From Pleodorina starrii (Eukaryota; Chlorophyta; Chlorophyceae; Chlamydomonadales; Volvocaceae): a stretch of 64,000 nucleotides of DNA. The DNA is taken from positions 1,029,001-1,093,000 of the forward strand of contig BRXU01000023.1 of the NCBI GenBank assembly GCA_030267565.1, in the 5' to 3' direction. A program made the translations under genes and the position numbers. The notes under the pieces were generated by a model. It worked only from the letters and a program-made list of their open reading frames with translations. It was not told the origin of the DNA and ran no database searches. The number at the start of each line of letters is the position of its first letter. The first letter of the stretch is position 1. Below are positions 1-12,600 of this stretch, one piece after another.

Positions 1-1027
1 GCACATCGTCGTGATGTAGACCAAGTACGATGGCCGCGTGGGCGTGCTGATCGTACCGCCGTATAGCTGGCGGCGGCGCTCGCCGCCACCGCCGCCGCCA
101 CCGCCGCCGCCACCGCCGCCGCCGCCCTGCTGCGGCGGCAGCAATCGCGGCGGCTCGCAGGAGCTCATCACGCCGCCGGCGGCAACGCCGATGTACGACA
201 CCGTGACTCGCGTGTTGGCGGCGACGCCGTCGAGGTCGACGGCGGCGCAGAACTGCAGTTGGTAGATGACGCCGCCGATCTCCTCCAGCAGGTAGCGGAT
301 CAGGATCTCCCTGCCGTTAGGAAGAGACCTCGACTGCATCAGCAGCGTGCCTGCCCCGTTGTCGGGGGACCCCCGGAAGAACGGAGGAGCATAAGTATGA
401 AGGCGTGTAAGAGGAGGAAGAGTGTGGAAGGAAGGTTGGTGTAGGGTTTCGCAGTCAGGGTAGCGGCATGGGGCGATGGGGGGCGGTGGCGGCAGGGTCG
501 GCAGGGTACGACAGACGGACACGCAGTGCGGGGGAGCCGAGGCGATGTTGGCGAGTGGAGGGTCGGGGGGTCGGACAGCGTAACGTGCTCATCCTTGCGG
601 TCCTCACGAAGGGGTTGCACACAAGGGGGTGTGAAGAGGCCAGCACGTCCCTCTCCCGAACGAGTCGGAAAAGGGACGTGTGCGAACGGGATGCCTAGTT
701 GCCATCACCCATCGCCGCCGCCTTGTTGCCGTCACCCTTCACACGCCGGCGGCCACAGGCGAAGCACCTTTCAGGGGAGAGGATGGCAGGATGGCAGGAT
801 GGCCGGAAGGGAACGGGCTAGACTTTACCTGTGGCCAGCCCGGGCTGATCCGTTTCGAGGACTTGAGCCGCCTTGGAGCAAGGGTACACAGCAAGAGCGG
901 CGAGGATAACGGCTGCCAGCGCCCCGCGCGCCGCAGCAGCGGGCCACAGACGGGGAGCCCTCGACAAAAGAGCTGCTGTTGGGACCCGTCCCCGTGCGAA
1001 GTCATGTGGTCCGCTACGGATATGCAT
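1..1027 (-). CDS. Gametolysin-like M11 metalloproteinase, N-terminal part only (paralogue 1, cut by left edge)
   Basis: This is the 5' end of a fifth copy of the M11 family; the rest lies beyond position 1. Exon 1 is 829-1027. It encodes a leader with a hydrophobic core (GALAAVILAALAVYP) and ends ...PGLATG at a GTAAAG donor. Exon 2 starts at 350 after a CAG acceptor and runs off the window. The phase-1 junction and the phrase TG-T-L match the other four copies. Exon 2 carries the conserved blocks YQLQFCAAVDLDGVAANTRV, TRVTVSYI and TPTRPSYLVYITTMC. Where paralogues 3 and 4 have a poly-Ser linker, this one has a run of about 15 Gly. No catalytic region is visible here, so activity cannot be judged. 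An in-frame Met at 1120 is an alternative start; 1027 was chosen because it gives a signal-peptide length closer to the paralogues. Confidence 0.8.
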
Positions 1028-4000
1028 TGCACGGACGCGGTCCCCGCTGTCTCCGCAGCAGCTGCAGCAGCATTTGTTGTGTGGGGGAGGGGAGCGGGCC
1101 ACGGGGAAAAGGAAAGTCAACGAGGCAATCGAGTCGGGCTTTTGCTTTTCGATCCGGTAAATGGAAAATTGCTGGTTACATGAGCTGGTAGCGTGAAAGG
1201 CGGGACGCGGGTTGGCGCGAAGGTCGGGAACGTGCGCAGTTGGAGTCGCGTTTGCGGACGGACTGGGGGCTGTTGCTCACCGGTTCCTGCCGCCGCGTCG
1301 AAAACCCCGACTGCTGCCACCAGATACTAGTCGATTGAAGGATTGTTAATATGAAGCAGCAGAAGCTGTAAGGAAAAATTCCAGTGCTGCCGCCATGCTG
1401 GCTGAGCTGGCTGTGAGCCGTTGTGCTCGTCAAACAGTATTGTGCGGCAGTTGAGGCAAATGTTGTGTTATTGATTCGTTGTTATTTACCGTGAAGGACG
1501 CGCTACTATAAGTCACACTAGTTTGGCATGTGGCATCCAGGGAGTGGTCACCGGTCAGTACAGGTTGATCCTAAGGCTACAGCCCGTACGACGTGATGTT
1601 GTGAAATGTTAGTTGGCGATTGGAGTTATAGGCATTGATGATCCGAAACCCTAAAAGTTATCAGTACATAACGATTACATCGCACATTCAAACTGTCGTG
1701 CCACGAGCCGCACGAGCACGATTGCATTACAGAAACTGCTTTCTCTCTGAGCACGCACTCGTTTGATCCCACAACAGATTGTCATTGTTTTTTCTACTGG
1801 ATTTGGGCAGGAAGTGATGCACCAAGAGCGAGCGGCGGGGCTCTGAGACCAGCCAGAAACGAGCGAGCAGCGAGGTGACCATAAGGATAATGCCGATGTG
1901 TGGTATGCAATTCGCATGCAAAATATCGCTTTCAGATTACATGACTGTAAAGCTGCTGGCAGGAGGGCGGGAGACGTACTGGTCCCAGAGAAAGCGCCAC
2001 CCGAACCACAGACGCTTCAATCGCCCCGCCGCCATTTGCCCTATGAGGACACAGCTATTCTCTGTAACCATCTAGGAACATACAATGAGGATAAGCATCT
2101 TGTCATGGGTATCCACTCCCACTTTCAAAGCGGTACAAAGAGGCCTCATTTCTCAAGCGAGTTTCCGGGTCATTGCGTTTGCATGGGGATCCTGCTCCGT
2201 GTCGGGCGCTTCGGTTTTTGTGCCCAAGGGACAAGATGCAACGTGCAACCTCGAAAGCCGCTAGGAGCGGAGGCGGCGGGGACGGCGGCGAGGGTTGCAC
2301 AGCACAACCGTCGCTACGATGCGCCGCGGCCTCTCAGGCGCAAGCCGGCCCGACCTTGGCCCCTTTCGTCCCCTTCCAAACGCCACCAGCTGCTGTTTAG
2401 CAGACCCACGGCCCCCAATTTGAACGAATCTACCGCGACTCGTTTTAAATGGGGGTTTCCGGCCGTCGGTGGTTGAGCGTGCAAGGGCCGGTGACCATGC
2501 GGCAGCCGATGGATGCAGCAGAGGAAGGGGACACGTTGACATTTCAACTCAGCGCCAGCACGGCCGTCTGCTGGCACTACGATAACGCGCCGGAAGACAG
2601 GTCAGGCGAACGGGGTCATCCGCACAAAGGCAGGTCAAAAGCTTTACTTCCAACTCTGATCATAAGAAAGACAGGAAGTAATGTTATTGAATTCTGTATG
2701 CACGGAGGATTTTATGGCAAACTTGTGCTGCAACTCCCTGACGAGATGGCTTCGGCGGTAATGGGCGAAGAGCGGAACGGATCACTACATCCTTCGCCAT
2801 AGTACTATGTTTTATTTACTGCAAATATTTTTCTATATGCTACATGCAAATTCCTATATTTCGTGGGCACGTTGCCAAGGAGTGCCGATGCGCGGCCTGC
2901 CAGGGCCGACCAGGTTATGCAGGCCAGCAGGCGTACCTGGGCGTACGTCGGTTACGTTTAATTACATCTTCTGAGGCTTTAAACCTTCGTTCATTATTGC
3001 ATTGTCTAACCTTTGATCTAGCGTCGATGCCATTTTCATGGCGGGAAACGGTCTCTCGATCGTCCGTCCGTGCGGGAAACGGTAGCATCTTTCTCTGCCA
3101 GCTTTGCGTGTTGTTTAAGGGTACCTCCGTGTTGGACGAAGAAAAAACGAACAATGCGAGAGATCATCTCGCGAGGACGATTGAATTGGCGCCGAAAATA
3201 TCGCCTGAATGCCAGTGGGAGGAATCAGTACGCTTTTCATGGCGGGCTCGCGCCTGGGTCCAACTAGGATAGTCAATGTACCATCTACCCTCATTATTTT
3301 TCAGCTATCACTTGTAACAACTACCGTAATATGTCGTTACTACTTGAAGTGCTATATGTTTGCAAAGGCCCTCGGGCTTTACGAATCTTGCGAGGAACAC
3401 GATTAGTCGCTTGTTCGTAAGGCCCCGGTCGCTCGACTCGCTTAGTTGGCGGGCCGCCCATAAGCCTGTGTCAGGCTGCGCGCCGCAGCTGCGTATATCA
3501 AAATGTTGTGCACCAGAAAAGAGCGAGAGAAACGCTGTCTGCGCTTTGCTGCTGCAGTCGTGTAACAAATCGCGATGTGATGTTGCCTTAGCGCGCGTGT
3601 TGTAGTGCTTTAGGTGTAGGCAGCCGGTGCTCCTAGCCGGCGCGGACTTCGCCCTTGCGGCTGCGATCCGAGTCGTTTTGGGCCATGTCACAGTACGCGC
3701 TGTACACATTCGGAGGAAACAGGAGCGCAACGGGCTGCTGCGGCTGGCCCCTTGTTCCAGCAGTCGAAGCTCGCAAGTATAGGTCGGGAGTTCGCGATAT
3801 CCAACACGTGTTGCGGTTTGTCATGGAAACTCTCCAAATTCTGTCGAACCATCCATCGCCGAATGGCTCTACCAGCACGCTCGCGTGAGAAAGCCTGGCT
3901 CCCAACGAACCTTTGTGGCTGCACGCACCCTACACATTGCCTGCGCCCACAGCCAGACGGTTCGGTAAGTCCTTATCGTGCAGGTGTAGTTTACATACAG

Positions 4001-4801
4001 CTGGTTTGTGTGTACCAATAATATGGTCACGTCCCGAATACACATATACACACACAAACATATCAGAGGCCCGGCCGGCGCAGATACACGAGACAACAGA
4101 CGGATATGACATCAACACGACGACCATCAACATGCGCGCGCACACGCCCACACCTTTGTATGTGTGTTACTATCTTCTCGGTACACGCGTGTGCGTTTCT
4201 CATCTAACACAGCACAACTAGTAGCACTGTTCTGGGTACGTACTGGGGGTGCAACAAGGACGATATTGTCGTGCACCGTTGGTGGCTGGGAATTATCTGG
4301 TCAAACTGACTGACAGTTGGAGCGCAGACGAACGCTCTCGGTTGGGCTCGAACCGGGGACCAGGGCCATGCCCGGGCTCCGGAACCAATCACTGCTCGTC
4401 CAGTGCGAGCTCTACCTAGGCGCAAGCGTTTCCAGCGGGAAGCGCTTCGCCTGGTCATACTGCATACGTACATGCTGAAGTATAGTGATGCTTCAATGGG
4501 AATGATGTAACATCAGTTCAGTATTCTCCATGGGGCATCCGCCCAGGCCAGCCGACATGTTCCGACTCTAGTGACGCGCCGGCCAGGCCTGATCACCCTG
4601 GCTGGCTAATGTCATCAAGAACCAGGCACGACTGACTAGTTCGAGCGGCTTCGGTGCGACCTGCACCGAGTCTTAGGTAGCAATGCGTAGGAAGAAGGAG
4701 CGCGGTCTCGCCTCGAAGGCCGGGCCGCGGGGCCAGCAATAGATACAGTTTGCCCGAGCTGTAATCTAGCTGCTGCTGCGCCGCCCCGCACGAACTCTCA
4801 C

Positions 4802-5265
4802 CAGGCGAAGCTTTTATTGATGTGTATTCCGGAAAAGGCGCACTCGAGTGTGGGGATTGTCTGATCCGCCAGTATATGTAGTCGTAGACAGCTGCTGCTA
4901 CCGAGCTCTGGAGCGTCTGGGCGCAGAGAGTGCCGTAGACCCGCCATATCGCGTTGACGGCGTCGTTTCTTGAATCCACTGCTGGCCCCACCCCCCCCGC
5001 CGGAAACCGCGAGATGGTTTTTCGGGGGGGAACACCGCTCCGGATATGTTTCGATCTCGAGATATGAGAAGTCAAGCGAAGCCATTTATTGATGTGTGTT
5101 CCGGAAAAGGCGCACTCGAGTTTGGGAATTGTCTGATCCAGTATATGTAGTCGTAGACAGCTGCTGCTACCGAGCTCTGGAGCGTCTGGGCGTAGAGAGT
5201 GCCGTAGACCCGCCATATCGCGTTGACGGCGTCGTTTCTTGACTCCGCTGCTGGCCCCACCCCCG
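4802..5265. repeat. Pair of direct repeats of about 195 bp
   Basis: Copy 1 is 4802-4996 and copy 2 is 5073-5265, separated by about 76 bp. They share long identical blocks (for example tatatgtagtcgtagacagc and ccgccatatcgcgttgacgg) with scattered substitutions and a 3-base gap. The minus strand has a 308-residue open frame across both, but the copies fall in different frames, so a real protein is unlikely. Confidence 0.9.
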
Positions 5266-5575
5266 GTGTCGGGGACGCATGCGTGCCGTCCGCTGCACAT
5301 GACAATATACGGTACACACGTCCATTTGCTGAGGAGGACACCCATGCAAGTTTGAGTGCCAAGACCGCTAGTTAGTTCTGTAGCCTCGACACGTCCACGC
5401 CCCAACTGTTTAATATGATGCTGCCGGAGACTCCGCGCGCGGGGTGCTGGCGTCCTGGCTGCTGCTGGTGTTGGCAGTCGCGCCTGGGTACCGTTTGGCT
5501 TGACAGCCGTAGCCAACATCCGGCCCTGGCCGTGGCAGGCCGTTCAGAGCACGCTGCGCCACAGCCTGGCTCCGC

Positions 5576-5634
5576 TCATCCGGGGTCAGGTCTCTAGATC
5601 GAGCCCATCCGGGGTCAGATCTCTAGAACGAGCC
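5576..5634. repeat. 29-bp tandem duplication with XbaI-like sites
   Basis: Two copies of catccggggtcaggtctcta plus gatcgagcc, with three differences, in the spacer upstream of paralogue 1. Confidence 0.85.
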
Positions 5635-7216
5635 AATAATAACACCAGCAACCACCACCATCACCACCACCACGCACCGTCCCGCTGACTCCACCCTCCT
5701 AGCGAGGGCCTCCTAGCGAGCCCCCTCCCCCCCTGAAAAAACCCCCAAACCCTAAAACCCACAGCCACAACCACAACCACCACAACCGCACTCCCGCAAT
5801 GCCATGCCATGCATCAAGGGAGCAAGCCCAGATGACCCACTGTGTGCGAGTCTGGGTTCCCCAGTCGAGCCATCCGTCCCGTGCCACATCCGGGTTGCTG
5901 CCTTGCGCCCCGCGCCGGATGCAGCCCAGCAGACTCGCTCGCCCTCATGCATCCCACACCCAACACGGGCCCTGACACTCGGCTGGCATGAAACTGGGTG
6001 TGTGAAACCCGCGCACCGGACACGCAGACTGGGCCCCCACAAAGGACAAACACGTCGCACGGCACGAAGGCAGACGGAGATGGAACCGCGTCCACCCTAA
6101 ACCCTGCCCGGTCTACGGTATTTTCTCGGCGAAGGCGCAAAGCGCCACCGGATATATAGGCGGCCACGCCCGCCGTTTGCACAGTGGTGGCGTCGTCTGC
6201 GGCAACCCTCCACGCGTCCTGTTCTTCGTCTCCGGGTGCTTACAGGAATGGGAAGGGGAGGGCCCGGCGCAAGAGGCGGCGCGAATGTTAGGGAGCGGGG
6301 CGGGGGCGGGGGCGGCAGCTGCTGCGCTGTTCCGGGTACTGCGTTTGCAGTGTGCAGTCCGTCGCATTGCAGAGACCGCCCGAGTGTGCGAGTGTGCGAG
6401 CATGCTGCTGGTGTATACGTGTTTGGGCGCTTGCACAGGAAGCACAAGTGATCAGCATCATGTTTAGAGCGCCGTCGTCCCAACATGCGTCCCAACATGC
6501 GGGTGAGAATCTGCCGTGAATATATATACCCACTCCGAAACCCACTCACTGGCACGCACGACTGACACGCAGTACTTGTCACCGACCGGTGACCGAGTCC
6601 CAGCATCATTGCAATCCCCTGCATCAACGACCTTCCAACGCCCAACTGCAACCGATTCAACCGTCTGTGGCCGCCGGACCAGCACCACCCCCCGACCGCC
6701 ACCCCAAGCGCCAATCTCTTGAATCACCTCTGCTCTCGCAGATCGCCTCGCAGCACATCAGGCCATGCTGCAATTTTTGCTCCAGGTCGCTAGCATCTAA
6801 CCAGTTCCTAGCAGCTAGCAGCTAACCCAAAAGCTGGGGTCGGGGAGGCCATAAAAAAGCACCACAGTAACCTAGGAGCAGATCGAACCATCCGTACAGG
6901 CCGTACATACACATGCATCTTCTCCGCACGAGAGACACGCGTTCTCCTAAACGAAGGAATGATCTTCTCCACTTTAATAGTTTTGCCTGCCAGCACACAG
7001 CATCACCATGCGACAACGGGCGCCAAAAGACGAGCTTTCGATGGCGCACGACGAATACCGATACCAGCAAAGCAGCACCGCAACGGCCGGGCTGGCGGGC
7101 GAAAGCGTTGGGCACGCACGGTATGCACGGGAGAACTCTCCCCCCGTTCGTAGGTCTTTCCATTATTGGCCGTGCGGTCGTCGCATAGGGATGCATGCCG
7201 GCTGAGAGAGTGTGCG

Positions 7217-7282
7217 GGAGAGGAGAGGAGAGGAGAGGAGAGGAGAGGAGAGGAGAGGAGAGGAGAGGAGAGGAGAGGAGAG
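7217..7282. repeat. GAGAG pentanucleotide microsatellite
   Basis: About 13 uninterrupted copies of a 5-bp unit (gagag/gagga) in the spacer upstream of M11 paralogue 1. No gene overlaps it. Confidence 0.95.
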
Positions 7283-8050
7283 AAAGAACAGACAGAAAAA
7301 AGATGCACATGAACGGCAATGTTGGGCCCCTGTGGGTTGGGGTGGGCCGTCCATTCCAGCCGTCACACACCCCAAGACGTCACGTCCTAGACCATCAACC
7401 ACCAACCACCCTGCATGCCGTAGGTGCCGTACAACATCTGCTCGCGGTTTGCGCCTCACCCTGCCAGAGCTGCTGCTATCCTTGTCGCCGCTACACGACG
7501 CCTCGTCGCCTCCGCTGCCGGCAACTCGCCGCCAACTCGAATCCAAAACGGAACAGCACACTCCTAAAACATGCAATTTCTCGCGCGATGTACGACAAAG
7601 GACGACATTTCTTCCGAGCTGCCTAGGGAAGGGGCACATTGCGCACACACGCGCGCACTTGAGCACACACGCGCGCACTTGAGCACACACAGGTGCAACC
7701 ATACATCCGCTCGCAGCCAGCGAAACGTAAGTGGATAGATAAATTGTACGAGCCCTGCTGTGCGTTTACTAATGCCGTACCCGTCAGCGTCGCGCGCGCC
7801 TCCTCTGCGACAAATTTAGCCTAATAACTGCCTAAGCCGGCCGGAAAGACCACGTCATCGGCCGTATTAATGCAGTACAAACGGTATTAACAAACACCAG
7901 CTGCTGCCCGGTACCCAGTACGAACAAACCCTGCCGCCCCAGCTGCCCGCATTTTAGCGATAAACGTCAATCGGTACGTGTGGGGGCAAGAAAGAAGATA
8001 CCGCAGCGAAGAAATGGAGACGGCGTCAGCGAACGAACCGGGGGACACAG

Positions 8051-8055
<5 letters not shown>

Positions 8056-8103
<48 letters not shown>

Positions 8104-8107
8104 TGCA
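8056..8107. repeat. GT dinucleotide run passing into GCGT tetranucleotides
   Basis: An uninterrupted (GT)n tract followed by (GCGT)n in the spacer; a simple microsatellite. Confidence 0.95.
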
Positions 8108-9164
8108 GCATGCCGGCCCAGAATTTCTTCATACAACCCACCCCTGGCCCACCTGCAAAAGTCCCATGCACACGCCTCCAAATGATGTCATTCGTCTGCT
8201 GTTGCTGCTGCTACGGCGGCGACAGCGTCTGTCCGTTGCTATGAGCGTCATTCGTTCTTTATCGCCCCCTCCACACAAGCGACAAGCCCCACCTCCACAT
8301 ACACACCGAATCCCCGTGCCTCCTGGACGCCCTGTGCGCCGTTGCACGGCGCGCGGCACGCACGACACGCGACACGCACACACGCACTCGCGCGCGCAGC
8401 ATCTCCTGCCCACCTAAACCCTCCCCGGCCCCACGCCCCACCCAGAGCACCTGCGCGTGCACATGCGCCAAACTCAAGCAACCTCTCCACCTTTCTCCAT
8501 CCCCTCAAAACAAACACAAACGTCTATTCTTTCAGTCTCAGTCAACGTTGTCGACGAACAGGCGCTCCTGCTACCGGCACTCTCCCCTTTGCGGGCGAGG
8601 CAACCGCCTCCGTGCTTTTGCTGATATGGCATGTTTGTAGTTATGGACATGAACAAGCCCAAGGTGGCGACAGGCGCAACATGCGCGAGATGGAAATTGT
8701 GACTCGGACCGTTGCCTGGGATCAGGCACCGCGCTAAGCAGGGTTCGAACCCGGGCCTTTCGAAAATACTTGTAGGTACGCCCCCATATCTCCCGAGCAG
8801 CAGCGCCCAGGTGCAAGGCAGGGCACCTGGATGGTCGTCCGCCCGTGCAGTCCTTCCCACACGCTCCTATTGCGGCCCGCATTCAGACTATGGAACCGGG
8901 AAGACGCTGGCAGCGTGTGTGCGACCGGCCCCGAATGCACCGCACCACTCGCGCACCGCATCGGTCCCGCCGCCAGTGCAGCGGAATGGCTGCATGCCAC
9001 GCGCCGCCAGCCGCCCAACCGACAACCGTCAACCGCCAGCCGCCGACCACCGCCCGCCAAGGGGCAGTACACAGCGACGGCGGGGCCGCAACCACGCACG
9101 GGGCCGCAACCACCGGCGGCGCTATCCAGGTGCCGCTGGGTTCCCCGGTCCAGCTGGCCCACCG

Positions 9165-9683
9165 GCGGGAAGGCCACCGCTCTCATCTATCTGCGACGCA
9201 GGCGGGAAGGCCACCGCTCTCATCTATCTGCGACGCAGGCGGGAAGGCCACCGCTCTCATCTATCTGCGACGCAGGCGGGAAGGCCACCGCTCTCATCTA
9301 TCTGCGACGCAGGCGGGAAGGCCACCGCTCTCATCTATCTGCGACGCAGGCGGGAAGGCCACCGCTCTCATCTATCTGCGACGCAGGCGGGAAGGCCACC
9401 GCTCTCATCTATCTGCGACGCAGGCGGGAAGGCCACCGCTCTCATCTATCTGCGACGCAGGCGGGAAGGCCACCGCTCTCATCTATCTGCGACGCAGGCG
9501 GGAAGGCCACCGCTCTCATCTTATCTGCGACGCAGGCGGGAAGGCCACCGCTCTCATCTTATCTGCGACGCAGGCGGGAAGGCCACCGCTCTCATCTATC
9601 TGCGACGCAGGCGGGAAGGCCACCGCTCTCATCTATCTGCGACGCAGGCGGGAAGGCCACCGCTCTCATCTTATCTGCGACGG
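9165..9683. repeat. 37-bp tandem array (14 copies) overlapping the 3' end of M11 paralogue 2
   Basis: Fourteen near-perfect head-to-tail copies of a 37-bp unit (beginning gcgggaaggccaccgctctc). Eleven are 37 bp and three (near 9520, 9558 and 9670) have one extra T. The stop codon of paralogue 2 is in the last unit, so its 3' UTR would consist of this array. Because 37 is not a multiple of three, the array is open in all three plus-strand frames and creates long spurious ORFs. Confidence 0.95.
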
Positions 9684-12600
9684 TCATCATTTGGAGGTGG
9701 ACGCGGCGGCAGCCTCCGCACCGGCCGCGTGGGGGCAAATAACATTGGCGGCGGCGGGGATGGTGACGGCGGCGGCGGCGGAGGGAGATGCGGCGGCGGA
9801 GGAGGAGGAGGATGCGGCGGAGGAGGATCCGGCGACCTCTCCGCGGCGACGGCTTGGTCGCCCGTCGCGTAGGAGGATGACGCCGGCGCCGGAGGCGAGC
9901 GCGACCTGGGCGATCGGAATGGTGGCGGCTGCGGCGGCGGCGGCGGGCTGGAAAGGAGCGGCGGCGGCTGCGGCTGCGGCGGCGGTGGCGGCCGCGTTGG
10001 CGGCGGCCGCAGCCGTGCCGGTCGCGTTGGCAGGGTCTGAATAACGGTTGCCCTTGGCGGCGGAGGCTCCACCGGCGTGTCGGGGGGAGGTGGGGCGCTG
10101 GGATGAAGTGGGCCGCCTGGCTGCTTCGGCGCTTCTGGCGGCGTCGGCATCTCTGGCTGATGAGGGCCGCGCGGCGGGCGCGGGCTGGGCGGCGGTGGGC
10201 TGGGCGGCGGCGGGCTGGGCGGTGGCGGGCTTGGCGGAATAGGACTTGGCGGTGGTGGGCTGGGTGGTTGTGGGCTGGGCGGAGGTGGGCTGGGTGGAGA
10301 CGGTGAAGGCGGCGGGGATCTGAGGGGCACTGGCCTTGGAGAGGATCTCACAGGAGAGGGCGGTTGCGGAGGGCTAGGCGGGGAAGGTTGGCTGGGAGTA
10401 AGTGGTGACGGCGGGGGCAGCGGCAGGGGGCTTGGCGGGGGTGGCGACGGCGGGGGTGGTGATGGCGGGGGTGGTGATGGCGGGCGTGGCGACGGCGGGG
10501 GTGGCGACGGCGGGGGTAATGACGGCGGGGGTGGTGACGGCGGGCGTGGTGATGGCGGGCGTGGCGACGGCGGGGATGGTGACGGCGGGGATGGCGATGG
10601 TGGGGGTGGCGATGGTGGGGGTGGTGACGGCGGGGGTGGCGACGGCGGGGGTGGGGACGGCGGGGCTGGCGACGGCGGGGGTGGCGACGGCGGGGATGGC
10701 GACGGCGGGGCTGGCGACGGCGGAGGTGGCGCCGGCGGGGGTGGCGACGGCGGGGATGGCGACGGCGGGGATTGCGACGGCGGGGGTGGTGATGACGGAG
10801 GCGGCGGCGACGGCGGGCGTGGCGACGGCGGGGTCGGCGACGGCGGGGGTGGCGAGGGCGGGGGGGGCGACGGCGGGGTTGGCGACGGCGGGGGTGGCGA
10901 CGGCGGGGGTGGAGACGGCGGGGGTGGAGACGGCGGGCGGGGCGACGGCGGGGGTGGTGATGGGGGAGGTGGCGGCGACGGCGGGGGTGGCGACGGCGGG
11001 GGTGGCGACGGCGGGGTGGGCGACGGCGGGGGTGGTGATGAAGGAGGCGGCGGCGACGGCGGGCGTGGCGACGGCGGGGGCGGCGTCGGCGGGGGTGGCG
11101 GTGGCGGGGGTGGAGACGGCGGTGGTGGAGACGGCGAGGGTGGCGAAGGCGGGGGTGGCGACGGGGGGGATGGCGACGGCGGGGCTGGCGACGGCGGAGG
11201 TGGCGACGGCGGGGGTGGCGACGGCGGGGATGGCGACGGCGGGGTTGGCGACGGGGGGGTTGGCGACGGCGGGGGTGGTGATGACGGAGGCGGCGGCGAC
11301 GGCGGGGGTGGCGACGGCGGAGGTGGCGACGGCGGGGGTGGCGACGGCGGGGATGGCGACGGCGGGGATGGCGACGGCGGGGGTGGTGATGACGGAGGCG
11401 GCGGCGACGGCGGGGGTGGCGACGGCGGGGTCGGCGACGGCGGGGGTGGCGATGGCGGGGGTGGAGACGGCGGGGTGGGCGACGGCGGGGGTGGCGACGG
11501 GGGGGGTGGAGACGGCGGGGGTGGATACGGCGGGGGTGGAGACGGCGAGGGTGGCGATGGCGGGGGTGGCGACGGGGGGGATGGCGACGGCGGGGCTGGC
11601 GACGGCGGAGGTGGCGACGTCGGGGGTGGCGACGGCGGGGATGGCGACGGCGGGGATGGCGACGGCGGGGATGGCGACGGCGGGGGTGGTGATGACGGAG
11701 GCGGCGGCGACGGAGGGAATGGCGACGGCGGGGATGGCGACGGCGGGGGTGGCGACGGCGGGGATGGCGACGGCGGGGATGGCGACGGCGGGGATGGCGA
11801 CGGTGGGGGTGGAGACGGCGGGGTTGGTGATGGCGGGGTTGGTGATGGGGGAGGTGGTGGCGACGGCGGGGGTGGCGATGGCGGCGGCGGTGGCGCTGCC
11901 ACCGGGGTCGAATACGACACTGCTGACTCGTATGGCGGCAGCTGCGGAGGGTCGCGTGGCGGACGCGGCGGGGATCGCGGAGCCCGCGGAGGCCTGGGGG
12001 ACGGCGGCAGCCTGGGGGAAGGCGGTGACGGCGGCCGCGGCGGCCGCGGCGGTGACGGAGGTGGACGGGGCGAGCGCGGTGATGAGGGCCCCCGGGGTAG
12101 TCGGGGGCGAGTGGGCGGGTTTGGAGGTGATGGAGGAGGTGAATGTGTACGGGGAAAAGGCGGTGATGGACGAGGTGACGGCGGCACAGGCTGGCCCGGC
12201 GGCGGCGGCGGTGGTGGCGGCGGTGGCGGCGGCGGCGGCGAGTCGGGAGCCGGCGGGTCAAGTGACGGTGCTGGCGGGCTGGGGGGCGGTGGGCTGGGAG
12301 GTTGGGGCGGTGGTGGGCTGGGAGGGGGTGGTGGTTGCGGGCTGGGGGGCGGTGGGCTGGGTAGTGAGGGCGGTGGGGGGCTGGGAGGTGGTCTCGGAGG
12401 TGGGGGTGGGGGCTGGCGGGGAGGCAGTGGGCTGGGGAGTGGCAGCGGTGGGTGGCTGGGAGGAGGTGGAGGTGGCGGGCTGGGGGGCGGTGGTGGGCTG
12501 GGTGGTGGGGGCGGTGGCGGGCTGGGTGGTGGGGGTAGAGATGGGCTGGGAAGGAAAGGTGGTGGAAGGCTGGGCGGTGGAGGCTGTGCTGCGCTCGGAG

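Larger units (their letters stand above)
1028..9164. other. Spacer between M11 paralogues 1 and 2
   Basis: Apart from the direct repeats, the 29-bp duplication and the microsatellites listed, no gene could be supported. Open frames here are short, lack family blocks and have no credible splice partners. Two stretches (4331-4430 and 8731-8806, minus sense) look like tRNA-derived sequence but do not fold into full cloverleafs. It should include the promoter of paralogue 1. Confidence 0.6.

Noticed and set aside
4593..5519. Minus-strand 308-codon open frame
   Set aside because: It spans two direct DNA repeats that fall in different frames, so the peptide is not conserved between copies.
5735..5762. 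Telomere-like string ccctaaaaccc
   Set aside because: A single copy, not an array; chance or a minor relic.
8712..10044. Plus-strand open frames of about 300-400 codons with GGKATALIYLRRRREGHRSH repeats
   Set aside because: Produced by the 37-bp array reading through three frames; no domain and no splice context.
10348..12261. Minus-strand Arg/His-rich open frame of 637 codons
   Set aside because: It is another frame of the same minisatellite; the proline frame continues directly from the conserved C-terminal domain.
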